Translations under genes and position numbers: made by a program
Part shown: positions 11,878-22,472 of the stretch, one piece after another
Position numbering within the stretch: position 1 is the first letter of the stretch
How the letters are laid out: the number at the start of each line of letters is the position of its first letter
The notes under the pieces: generated by a model
Database searches by the model: none
Told to the model about the DNA's origin: nothing
What the model saw: the letters and a program-made list of their open reading frames with translations, nothing else
Assembly: GCA_026874595.1 (NCBI GenBank)
Contig: CM049319.1
Location: 41,023,973 to 41,087,972 of the forward strand
Direction of reading: 5' to 3'
DNA: 64,000 bases
Source: Sipunculus nudus
Taxonomy: Eukaryota > Annelida > Sipuncula > Golfingiida > Sipunculidae

Positions 11878-12216
11878 GGCCAAAATAAAGAAAAGGTATG
11901 GTTCTCAGGCACTTTTTTTCAGAAATCAATGCGGGCGGGCGCTTTTTTTATTTTAAATTTTTTGGTATGTTTTCTATAAAAAATGTCAAATGATTAGGGA
12001 AAAGCATGAAAATAACAGTTTCATTTTGCTTAATAAGTGAAAGCACTACAAAACTAAGGAAATTGTATGGTTTTATCTTCTTGAAAGAATTATGGGAGCG
12101 GCAGCAGCTCAGAATTGGAAAGTTTTTGTTGAAAATCAAAATAAAAAGTTTTGATGCGGGGGTTTAAAATTGATGCGGGCGGTGCCTGAGAACCATACCT
12201 TTAATTTTTTTTGGCC
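11878..12216 (-). mobile_element. 339-bp MITE, copy 2, TAA target
   Basis: Same family as 8688-9026 but in opposite orientation. The ends are GGCCAAAATAAAG and TTTTTTTTGGCC, with perfect TAA on both sides (11875-11877 and 12217-12219). It is nested in family C. Confidence 0.85.
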
Positions 12217-12222
12217 TAACTT

Positions 12223-12264
12223 GGCCAAACTGAACGGCGTTGTGGCCAAACTGAACGGCGTTGT
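12223..12264. repeat. 21-bp direct repeat, two copies
   Basis: GGCCAAACTGAACGGCGTTG occurs twice with a 21-bp step just right of the MITE. Confidence 0.8.
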
Positions 12265-13856
12265 ATGTGAAATTTTGCCGTCATAATGGAATGACGTAAC
12301 CGTGACGTCACGGTCGTCGCGTGAAATTTCCTGAATACACGTTATGTAGAGGTCAGCAGGTGTCACCGTGTTCAGTAGACCCAGCTAAGCACCGGTATCT
12401 TATACTGTATATACCGCCCGTCTTCTATCATAGTACACAGAGCCCTGGTCATGGCCAGGCAGGCAGTTCATTCATGTAGCCTGTACCGTGGTCCCACTTG
12501 TCATTATATACATCCGACATAAAAGGCGTAATTATCCAAAACTAACGCAATTTATATTGCTTATTTTTATCAACGTATCATATGTGTCTGAAGAACAGTA
12601 TTCATCATTGTTACCAGACCCTGAGGTAAATCCACTTTGCACTGCCGAGAATCCAGTTGAGCTAATACATTTTGTCAACTTGTAATACACGCGCGCAGTA
12701 CCCTGTCATGGGAGGCGATGTAAGCATCATGAGTTTTGGCTCCATGGCAGCACAAACTGTGGGTAACAAAGCAAGGATTGCAAATTAAGAAAATGAAAAG
12801 CTACCGTCCTTTTAATAGTCATGGTATTGAATTCACGAAATGAATTGTGATTTTATTATGAATCCTTCATTTATTTATTAACAAAATTCAAAAGAACTGG
12901 TACATTTATAATATATCATTAAGGTGTCAAACCCCTTTTTCAAATATTGGACTGTTCTAACTTCTAACATTGTCCTATGAGGTTCGATCATTTGTTTATA
13001 CATCACCAATACTTTTCCTGTCATTGTGACCATGTATAAAATTGGGTTGACGCATCTTCACCCTTTGTTTTATGGAAATGTTACTAATTTTCCTCCCAGC
13101 TAACTTGATGAACAGGATATGGTGAAACACGTTTCGTTCGTTTATACAGAATGAGGATGCCAAGCTTTATTTTAACCACTTAACAGTTTCATTAGTGCTG
13201 TTAAACTGCATACATATATAGATATGCGGCGGCTGTATCAAGTCAATATCCACAGCTGGTGTGAATCTGTTCAAATTTGTAAAAATAAATGCAACTTTAC
13301 TTATCACCTTTCTACAAAAGGTTGCGAAAATTTCTGTGCGAATCTACGTATTCATGTGTCCGTGAAACCTGTATATATATATATGGGCCAGGCCATTGAA
13401 AATGGTCCCAGCCAGTGATCAAAATGGAAGTGGATCCATACAACACATGACATATATTTGATAATATTTAAGACTTAAAATTAACTCCTTGTCTACCCAG
13501 GTCAAAAAAACGGTATCATCAAATACATGCACAAGCCAATCTGCAGTAAAGGCTCAAGGTGTGTAAATTTTACTAAATTACTAGTTCCGTAAAATACTCT
13601 GATGGGTTACTTTAATTATTATATCTAGAAATAAATGATCAGTAAAATTAAATATGTACCTGTAGATCACATGTAAAAATATACCCTCAAATTGGGCACC
13701 CAGTATATAGGTAAAATCACTGTTTTCCTTATTATTCTTTGCCTTAGCAGATGAATAAATAATTTTTCCACATACAAAAATTACAGTTGGATTGAATACT
13801 GTTGGAATTAAAGGTTGAGGACAATTTATAAGGGCCTGGGGTCATTTTCAGTAGCC

Positions 13857-14219
13857 TTACCCATATACTGGCTTCTTGCCACCCCTACTTATAATGAACT
13901 GGTCGGAACACTTCCGACCGTTCCGGGCGTTCTTGCAGTGCGATAAAGACGATCCCATTTCAAGGTTGGGATCACGGAAGACATTAATTATAATGTTTAT
14001 TCTGGCCCGTAGATTATGCCTAAATTGAGGCAGAAATAAAATCATGTTTTCTGGTATGTGGACATAATCACTGTATACATGCGTCATATTTAAAAAAGGA
14101 AGTGATAATGAATATGTGTTTCTGATATTACCAATAAATTCAGAGCAGGCCTTTAGCAACCCCAGAATTTCCTTTTCCATGGAAAATCGTACAAAACAAA
14201 CCAACGCAAGGCTAATCAA
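13857..14219 (-). other. 120-residue open frame inside family C, function unknown
   Basis: The longest frame in the element. It has no recognisable DDE, zinc-finger or helix-turn-helix motif and an ordinary start context. It could be an exon remnant of a transposase or a chance frame in AT-rich DNA. I favour chance, with low certainty. Confidence 0.15.
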
Positions 14220-15225
14220 ATGTTGTGCTTGTGACAGAAGTATTTATGTTAACTTGGCCAGGAAAGGTAATGTATTCAAATGACTGTCACTGAGGAATTG
14301 TTTATTTATAATTAACGAAAACAAGAGTTTATTGAAATTAAAAAATTTAACCCCTGCGGAGCTAGAAATTGTCATTGGATTGAATGGACTGTGCGACCTC
14401 TGCTCAGAGAGCCGCCAGTGATACATTGTAAAAGGTGATGGTGCGTGGGGACGCGCCTGGAGAAAATTAATAGGGCACACACGTGTACCCAAGTTTTACC
14501 GTTTTAACCATTAATATTGTGAATGTTATTAACACTGCTTGTAATCACTGATAAGTTCATAAGGATAGTAATCTTCCATCGATATTTAATTATGGGTGGT
14601 GGTGGTTGAATTAACACTTGAATGGTGTCATTGTTATAAGCACATTCGGACGATACATGGTTGTTTTGTGATGAAAACGGACACCTTTTAAGCCGAGATG
14701 TTGCAGTTATTGTTGATGTAAATGTATCAGGTTTTTTCAAACTTAAAAAAATCTCCTATGACTCTGAAACAGTGTATCGAAGGGAGAGAGCAGGGGTGCC
14801 ATTCATCATTCATGTACAATCATATGATATAACAGGGGCTACATACATATATTAATGATAGTAACGTGCTAGCTGCTATTATTGTTTGACCACCTCACAT
14901 CGTCAGACAGCGGGATTCTATCTCCTGCAAAATGGAACATCGCTTATGACGTCACGCGCGTGCGAGGCAGAATCTTGTCAGTTGACCAGGCACAAAATGT
15001 CGTAAACAGCCCGTGAGTTTCTCCTGGATTTTGATTTTTGTTTATTAAAGGCTATTCATCTCGGGTATGTGGCATGAAATTTATATGTCAGAAAATTAGG
15101 TCGCGTTCTCAATTACCTCTGTACCAAAAATCTCTGTTCGTTCTCAATTCTTTTAAAAATGATCGCGAAAAAACAGTGTTTCACGGTTGGTGGAACGGAC
15201 TATAGCTTGAGCAACTAGCACAGGC

Positions 15226-17545
15226 CTAAGATTTTTACTAAAAGTTTAGCTAACAGGTTTAAAAAGAAATTACCAGATTTAATTCATGAAAACCAGACAG
15301 GTTTTATTGAGAATAGATACATTGGTGAAAATATAAATAAGATTACAAGTTTCATAAGATATGCGGATCACTGTAAATTAAATACAATGTTAATGGCCGT
15401 AGATTTTGAAAAAGCGTTCGATTATTTAGAGTGGGATTACATTTATAATACATTGAAGTTAATGAATTTTGATTCTAATATGGTATCTATGATAAAAACA
15501 GTCAATAGAAACATATCCAGCTGTGTGATAAACAATGTATGGACCTCGCCTTTTTTTTCAGTTACCAGAGGTGTTAGACAAGGATGCCCATTATCACCAT
15601 ATCTGTTTATTTTAGGCATAGAACTACTAGGCTTAACTGTAATTATTGATGGTGAAGAGACAAAAATAATACAGTATGCAGACGATTCAACTTTACTTCT
15701 AAATGATTATAATAGTATAGAGAGGACATTACAATTGTTTGAGCAGTTCAGATATATTTCAGGTTTAAAAAAAATAAAGATAAGACGGTTATAATGCCTC
15801 TTAGAAAGGATAATCATGCAGCAAAAAACACAATAAAGAACTTGGGTGTGACATATTCTGAAACCAACATTACATTGCTAGGAGTAAAAATTTCTCCCTC
15901 TTTGGAAAACAGTTCATGAAAATTTTAAACCAGTTAGTGATATAATAAATAATATACTGTCTATATCGAATGCTAGAAAATTAACCCCAATTGGAAAAAT
16001 ACCTTTACTTAAAACCTGTGTACTCTCACAGTTAATATATCACTTGTCTGTTTTACCCTCTCCTTGCAAAGCTTTTATGAAACAAATTGAAACTCGTATA
16101 TATAAATCCATATGGGGTAAACGCTCAGACATAATAAGAAGACAAACATTAATTGCATGTTAAAAATTGCAAATCGCTTGTTAAAAAAAGCTCTCAAAAT
16201 GCATGAAAAAATTAGTCTTAGGATTTTTTAAATTTGGAGAATACTCATTCAACTGTAACCTGGTAAAAGAAAATGTGACAGATATAATGCTTTATAAAGA
16301 CCCCTTTTGGGATGAGATCATGAATCATTGGTGTAGCAACAATTTTATCATCCGAACACTTTTGAAGACATAATGTCACAATGCATATGGTTCAATTCTA
16401 ATATAAAAATACAAAATAGAACAATATTTTCAAAAAGTTCTACAATAATGGGATAATATATATAAAGGACCTAAAAAAACATACTCAAGCAAAAAATTAT
16501 TTTATGAGTTATAAAGAATTATGTGATATATATAAATGCAATTTTAATTTCCTTGAATATGCTAGTTTATTAAAAGCAATACCACAAAGATGGAGACATA
16601 TGGTAAAGGAGGTAGAACAACCTATGCCTACACCAATACAATTAAATTTCAAAATAAATGTTTTTCTTAATACCCAGAATAGCACAAAGCAGATATATAA
16701 TACTATTATTGATAAACACATAATTGCACCAAAAAAGCAATACAAAAATGGATAATTGATTTAAGTACATCAGAAGAAAGTGTTTATTAAGGATTTTCTA
16801 AGCTGTATAAAACTACAATATCTTAGCATGTTTCAATATTATATATTACACAGAAGGCTTACTTTGAATACTTTTCTTTACAAATTGCATATTATGGATA
16901 CAAGTAAATGCACTTTTTGTAATGAAGTAGGTGAAACCCTAAAACACGTTTTCTGGGAATGCCCTTTTACTGTCATATTACGGAGAGAGATCTTGAGAGC
17001 TATGCAGAGTAAATTCTCCAATAGATCAGCATTGGAGCTGACAAGCAGCAATTTTTTTCTTGGGAATAGTGAGGTTTCATGGATGAATATGCTTTCCTTA
17101 ACTGTAAAAAAATATATTTACAACTGTAGATGTTACAAGAAAAAAACAACACTCCAGGGATCACACATCATTCATAAATGAAATATATGTAACTGAAAAA
17201 AAGGTAGCAACCAAACGATGCCAACTCAGTAAACATTATGGAAAATGGTCTAACCTATTATGTTTTATTTCAGAATAGTTAATAGTATACTCCCTTTTTA
17301 AATCATTACCTAATGATAAATTTAAATTATTATGTTTCAAATGAGCCATATAACTATACGACAGCAATAGCTTTCTAAAAATGTCATGTATGTATTCATT
17401 CTGTTTAGTAACTATGTATGCCCTGTTGTTTGATTCCTTTGTTACTGTATAACTGTACTATAACTGCTATCAATCTCTATATGTTTGATATATGTGATAT
17501 ATGTTTGTTACCTGTGATGTTTTCTTTTCAATAAAAAAAACTGAA
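15226..17545 (+). pseudogene. L1-like ORF2 relic: reverse transcriptase and C-terminal Cys/His motif
   Basis: The translation picks up inside the RT domain at KIFTKSLANRFKKKL (about 15228). It continues with ENQTGFIENRYIGENI, motif A MAVDFEKAFDYLEWDYI, motif B TRGVRQGCPLSPYLF, and motif C IIQYADDSTLLL. About ten residues normally found between ...GIELL and GLTV are absent, an in-frame deletion. Several frameshifts follow. The region 16780-17181 carries CTFCNEVGETLKHVFWECPF, the C-terminal CCHC-type motif of L1/Tx1-group LINEs. The 3' end is an AATAAAAAAAA stretch near 17530. The endonuclease and early RT are missing, as in 5'-truncated insertion, and the left edge abuts TATA of family C. Not functional. 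Confidence 0.85.
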
Positions 17546-18444
17546 ATCATTATCAAAAGATACCCAATTTATTTTACAGAATTATCATAAATGAGTTCTA
17601 TGAGTTAGTTGTCCAACTGTATAACTATATTAAAACCATCCATCGCAAATGTTTTAAATTAATCTGGATTAGTTGTAAATTTTACAAGTAAAGCTCAAAC
17701 CATTTCCAAGTCATAGATAATTCTGACATGAAGTATCACTTTTAGCACTAGGATTTAACCATTATACTTATTAACCCAAAAACACATCGACACAAATGTC
17801 GTGCATAAATCGTAAAATCTGTTGAAAGTCGCTTCTGTTTGGTTATCTTATTATCTGAGCAACCTGCGGATCTGACAGGAGTCCGACTGGCATCCCCCCC
17901 CCCCCCCCCCCCCAAGGTGCCTGCTGATGATATGCGTTGGTAAGGATACAAAAGTTGCATTACTTAAATAGAGGTGGTTCCCTCGACCAAAAATTCCCTT
18001 TAAAATTGTTATCAGTAAGTAAAGATATTATACATATTAGACAGGAAGGTAAGGGGTCCTGCACCACCACACTAAATAGAACCACCCTTTTCCGTTCCTG
18101 AAGTGTCTTTAACACTTTTGGATATTAAGAAAATAAAGAAAAGGAGCCAAAATAAACAGCTGTAGCTGATTCTAATATCCATCCGAAGATTATAAATCCT
18201 TTATACCCAGAGTTATTTAAACACTTTCATTCAGGGCCAAAAAAAATATGAAAATTAAAAATGAAACCTTGAAAGAGCATCTTTAAAAATCATGTACATG
18301 TAACCATCAAAATATAATGAAAGAGCCTTCTTTACAACATATAGTGGGCATAGTGGCTATATACCATCTCGGAATTTACAAGGCAACCATCATTTTTCAA
18401 ATTATTTTGGCGTCCAAACTTTATTAAAAAACTTCAAGCTTCAA
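17546..18444. other. No gene recognised; contains poly-C run
   Basis: Unassigned AT-rich DNA after the LINE tail. A run of 20 C lies at 17894-17913. The minus-strand frame across it (17748-17960) is a product of the poly-C run. Confidence 0.4.
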
Positions 18445-18569
18445 GGGGGGGGGGGGGGGGCACAGACACACCCCTCCCCCTTTTAGCGCTAGCGTGAATA
18501 TTGGCGCCCTCGCGGCGCCAATCATAACCCCCCCCCCCCCCAATGGAAAAAAACTTTTCTACGCCACTG
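18445..18569. repeat. hAT-like right end with poly-G and poly-C runs
   Basis: G16 (18445-18460), a GC-rich inverted word GGCGCCCTCGCGGCGCC, and C14 (18528-18541) precede TTTTCTACGCCACTG ending at 18569. This is the terminus that pairs with the left end at 5000 through the ACCACAAG duplication. Confidence 0.7.
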
Positions 18570-18577
18570 ACCACAAG
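18570..18577 (+). repeat. Target-site duplication, right copy
   Basis: ACCACAAG directly after TACGCCACTG. Identical to 4992-4999. Confidence 0.8.
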
Positions 18578-18830
18578 CCTTAAATCCTTTAACTTCAACC
18601 TCTCTTTATAAAGCAATTGTAATCCTGAGTTTCTTATATGATGTCGAGCTTTGAAATTCTCTCACAAAAACTGATATTATAAACTAGAGAGAACCCATCG
18701 GCTCTATCTTATAATCTGCCAAAATTTTAATTATTCATTGAGGACTGATATTGTCCTTTCATGCCTTGGAATACCGAACATAAATGCCTTCATAAATTGT
18801 ATAAAACTAGCATTTCTAGGAAGAATTTGG
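18570..18830 (+). pseudogene. Non-LTR retrotransposon RT relic, C-terminal continuation
   Basis: Reading on from the duplication gives ALNPLTSTSLYKAIV and FLYDVEL. After a stop comes NSLTKTDII, then after a frame change KLERTHRLYLII, LRTDIVLSCLGIPNI and KLAFLGRIW. This is the part of a LINE RT protein that normally follows FDHK, and it completes the relic at 4270-4999. Stops and frameshifts show it is dead. Confidence 0.75.
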
Positions 18831-18895
18831 TTTTTTTTTTTGCCCGACGGGAATGTATGAAAAAGGAATTTAAAATATAGATTGATCCCTTGTGT

Positions 18896-18995
18896 CTATG
18901 AGATTACGCTTGAAGCTTGGACTCCCCAGGGCTCAGTGCTGAGCCCTTTACTCTTTATCATATATGTTAAAGACCTTCCGAAGACGTGACAAATG
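18896..18995 (+). pseudogene. Second, unrelated RT fragment (motif B)
   Basis: The frame from 18900 reads EITLEAWTPQGSVLSPLLF then IIYVKDLPKT and a stop. PQGSVLSPLLF is motif B of a Jockey-like non-LTR RT. It differs from the RQGGV type of the LINE at 4270 and lies downstream of that LINE's C-terminus. It is therefore a separate fragment. Confidence 0.7.
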
Positions 18996-20752
18996 GTCAG
19001 CGTTTCACAATACATGTAAATATAAACAAGCACTTTCCTTATGTGGTGCGTCAACATCCGACAGTTATTTTTTGAAGGCCAGGACTCCAAAGACGCTGAA
19101 AACGAAAACACTCAAAAAACTCCTCTAATGATAAATCTTTTTTTTTTATTGATGCTCTATTCAGTATCATCCTGAGCATTAAGGAAAATAAGGAAAATAA
19201 CAGCAACAAATGTTGTGCACAATCTGATCTCGTAAATCTAAACGTTGCCAGAAATTTCAAGGTATAAGATTTTGTTTGCGTTATAGATTTGTGACCCATG
19301 TTTACTGCTCAGCATGAATGTGATAATCCTGTGATATTTCCAATTTAATAACAAATTCACTTTGCTTAATATTTGACACAGAACGTCTCTTCTTAGTCTT
19401 CAAAATATATTTTTGTAGTTTACAGTTGGGAACAGTGGGAAAGAACCGACTAAATTGCACCACATATAACCCTTCCATCAGCGTTGAGAAATATCAGCCA
19501 TTGTATTAATTTTCAATCAAAAAAGGACTTAAATAGTGAAATGTTCAACTCAGGGTTATACATGACAGATGACACTACTTTTAACAACTTATGTGGGTAA
19601 ATTTGATTCTTTTGTTTGTCGAACAAAGATTATTTATTGTCCCCCGTTGATTGTTAAAACAATCATGTGTAAAGCGGGATACTGAAGTGATTCCATCTTC
19701 TTGTGTATCTGGTCAAGATATCTGAAAAGTCGACGAACCGAATTTTGAGAAAATCCGTGAAGAAATGGCTTAAGAGCTTACTCCTGTATATAACTTATTC
19801 AAACGAATCACTCGATTTTTAACCCTTAGTGAAATTCAGAAGGACCGATTGAGCCCTTTATTTGCATGTGACCCGTGACTCCTAATTCATGGTTAATGGT
19901 CATTTATCATTGTTGAATGATGCTACTGGTTATATACGAGCTCAAATATCAATTAATTTGCAAAATATTTACGTAACCTGTGACTATTTTAGAAGTCCAA
20001 CAATAATTGTTTAGAAATCCCTGTATTTGCACTTTCAAACGACTGGAAGGAGATCATAGAAGGAACCAGAAATTGTGATTGAGTGAAAGTCATTGGATCT
20101 AAAAGAAATAAACCTAGTTCATATGAAAGAATCATTTTTTGCCCTTTTTTACCTAATTAATGGTTTTACCTGAGACGCCTAGGAACAGATGACAGTTTGT
20201 AATGTAAATTAGCAGAAGAAAGGATCTCCTATAAATTGTGTACCTATAGTTTGCTAACTTAAACGTGACTTAAATTGACAGTTGTATAACATGAATTCAT
20301 GTTATTATTTGATTTAGTTCCCTCCCTCTTCAGTTAGTCTTAACCTTTTATCATGTATAAAAATGTTTTAATACCAACTGTCAAGTTTGTATGTGTTTAA
20401 CTCTGAAGTGGGTGGAGCTTATTATCCCAACTCTAAGGGGCAATTTATATATATAAACAGGTCCATCAGTCGTCTGGTCACCTGGCTACAATGGCTGCAG
20501 GCTTTTACACATATTGCCATTAAATCAAGAACACTTTATCAAGATAATTTTAAACTAGCAGTTCTTGAATAAACTAAAAATAATCTGTACAATAATTTAA
20601 ATAAAATAAACTTTTACTTCCACTTAGATTGACAGCTATTTTCACACTTAGCTTATAGCCTGAAATTTGTCCCAAGTCCGGTTCTGTTCTAAATGTTTAC
20701 CTCAAGGCAACTATTGATGATAAATTCGAAATTTGAGATTTTAAATTTGATA
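18996..20752. other. No gene recognised
   Basis: AT-rich with short frames only. No RNA gene, TIR pair or tandem repeat found. Confidence 0.4.
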
Positions 20753-21152
20753 AACTAATTCTTATGAAAACGAACAAGGGACTTATGGGTCACGTCGCAG
20801 TTGAATTTTGGAAAATTTTAGCAAATGCGAATTAAACTTATTCTTTTGGTTTTTCATATATATATGCATTTGAAAAGCAAAGAGGAATTGGCCCTGCTAA
20901 AAAATGAAACCCTGTGTATTAATAAACATTTATTTATTAACTCAAATAAAATGGTGAACTAATTCTTATGAAAATAAACAAGGGGCCCATGGGTCACGTC
21001 GCAGTTGAATTTTGGAAAATATTAGCAAATGCAAATTAAACTTATTCTTTTGGTTTTTTATATATATATGCATTTGAAAAGCAAAGAGGAATTGGCCCTG
21101 CTAAAATGAAACCCTGTGTATTAATAAACATTTATTTATTAACTCAAATAAA
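20753..21152. repeat. 204-bp direct duplication
   Basis: AACTAATTCTTATGAAAA begins copies at 20753 and 20957. They are almost identical and both include GGGTCACGTCGCAGTTGAAT and a (TA)n segment. A recent tandem duplication. Confidence 0.9.
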
Positions 21153-21429
21153 ATGGTGTAAAAAATCAAATGAGCATAAATAAATTTAATAAGCATGCTA
21201 AAACACGCCAATCAGGTACATATCGCATTTGCTCTGTGTAATAAATGAAACTTTTGGCCTCAAACCATTTAATGATGCAGTAAAGAATAAAGGGGCCCAA
21301 GTGTCATATGAATAGACACATTTCATAAACAAAAACTGTGCGAATGAAATTAAGTCTTCAATAGGTAAATATATGGCCATAAGAGCTTAAAAACAAGTGC
21401 AAGATGTAATCATGACATAGTCGCCAGTG

Positions 21430-21640
21430 TTTGCCAAGAACCGTGACCTTGCCCTTGGACCGATCAAGGCCAAAAACAATAGGCTCCGAGGGATACCGAT
21501 TTAACACTTGACCTATAAGTTTCAAAGCGACTGATGCAAAATTGCGACCTGTAGCGTGCGGACAAACAGACAAACAAACAAACAAACTAGACGACCAGAG
21601 GTCGAACACTTGCCGGAAGCGGAAATGAGAAAGTCAGACT
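21430..21640 (+). repeat. Tail module of the composite repeat family (truncated)
   Basis: Carries TGACCTTGCCCTTGGACC, CAAAAACAATAGGCTCCGAG, an ACAA-rich run, CGACCAGAGGTCG (a small hairpin) and CTTGCCGGAA in the order seen at the end of other units in the array. It marks the left border of the 24-kb array. Confidence 0.7.
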
Positions 21641-21940
21641 AGGAGAAACATTCAGCAGGCAGGCAGTTTACATTTGGAACTGGTCAAATGAAGTACCCGA
21701 ATAATGGCGTAAACAGAAGCACAATTTTGTGTGGTTATGCTGATTTTTAAAAGTCGCAAAAGAGTAGACAGACAAACAGACAGACAGACGGGAAAAACAC
21801 TCCATGTGAAGGCCATGTACTCCTGTCATGGAGAATGGAAAACAGTCTATTAGAATAAAACTCCATATTTTGAATTTCAAGAATAAGAAAAATTTAATTG
21901 TAACGTATATTAGGTCACCATGGTAATGGAAGAATATGAT

Positions 21941-22352
21941 AGAGTCCCCACGGGAGTAATCGTATTAAATCTAGCTTCAGATGCTGCAATCAATGTTGTG
22001 ACACTGTCTATAGTTTTGGAGATATGGCACAATAATGATTGCTGCAGCGCCATCTGGCGACTATTTTCTAAAAGGAAAAAGAAAATAAGTTCCCAGATAT
22101 TTTTTTTATTATATATATTTGATGTATAATTAAATTTAACCACTGCAGAATGTGACAGAGTCCCCAGATGGATAAACGCAATAAATCTAGTATCAGATGC
22201 TGCAATCAATGTTGTGACAGTGTGTATAGTTTTGGTGATATGGCACAATAATGATTGCTGCAGCGCCATCTGGCGGCTAATTTCTAAACGGAAAAAAAAT
22301 AAGTTTGGAAATATTTTATTTTTTATTATAAATATTAAATGTATAATTAAAA
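21941..22352 (+). repeat. 216-bp direct duplication, each copy with a CTCF-core-like site
   Basis: AGAGTCCCCA begins copies at 21941 and 22157. Each copy holds CAGCGCCATCTGGCG (22045-22059 and 22261-22275), whose complement fits the CTCF core consensus, next to GATATGGCACAATAATGATT. This context recurs across the array. Confidence 0.8.
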
Positions 22353-22375
22353 TTAAACCCCTGCCCCCCAACTGC

Positions 22376-22443
22376 TAAACCAGGGATCCGCCCCTATTTT
22401 GACACACCCAACTACAAAATCGGGGATCCGTCCCTGGTTTGAA
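22376..22443. repeat. Small inverted GGATCCG repeat
   Basis: CCAGGGATCCGCCCC and GGGGATCCGTCCCTGG face each other across about 30 bp. The core resembles the GGCGGATCCAGG termini seen at 48879, 51482 and 55702. Confidence 0.5.
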
Positions 22444-22472
22444 AGATTTGCCAGTGGTTCCTGGCAACACAA

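Larger units (their letters stand above)
11682..15200. mobile_element. TIR element, family C (3.5 kb), unclassified
   Basis: Terminal inverted repeats of about 35 bp: GTCCGTTCCACCAACCGTG at the left and its complement ending at 15200, with AAACACTGTTTTTTC continuing inward at both ends. TATA lies on both sides (11678-11681 and 15201-15204). A 339-bp MITE sits inside at 11878-12216. Open frames inside include minus 13857-14219 (120 residues), minus 14244-14492 and plus 14661-14855. I cannot match any to a transposase. At 3.2 kb without the MITE it is large enough to derive from an autonomous element. Confidence 0.75.
5000..18569. mobile_element. 13.57-kb insertion with hAT-like ends, nested with other elements
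   Basis: The left end reads CATAGGCGTATATCCC then poly-G. The right end, read inward on the minus strand, is CAGTGGCGTAGAAAAG followed by poly-G. Both fit the CANNGGCGTA style of hAT termini. The 8 bp outside are identical, ACCACAAG at 4992-4999 and at 18570-18577, as expected for a hAT target duplication. The interrupted LINE protein also reads across the junction (FDHK | ALNPLTSTSLYKAIV). The interior includes a second hAT right end at 6810-6877, L1-like ORF1 and ORF2 relics, and a MITE train. It may be a composite (macro-transposed) segment or a single hAT later filled by nested insertions. Confidence 0.75.
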
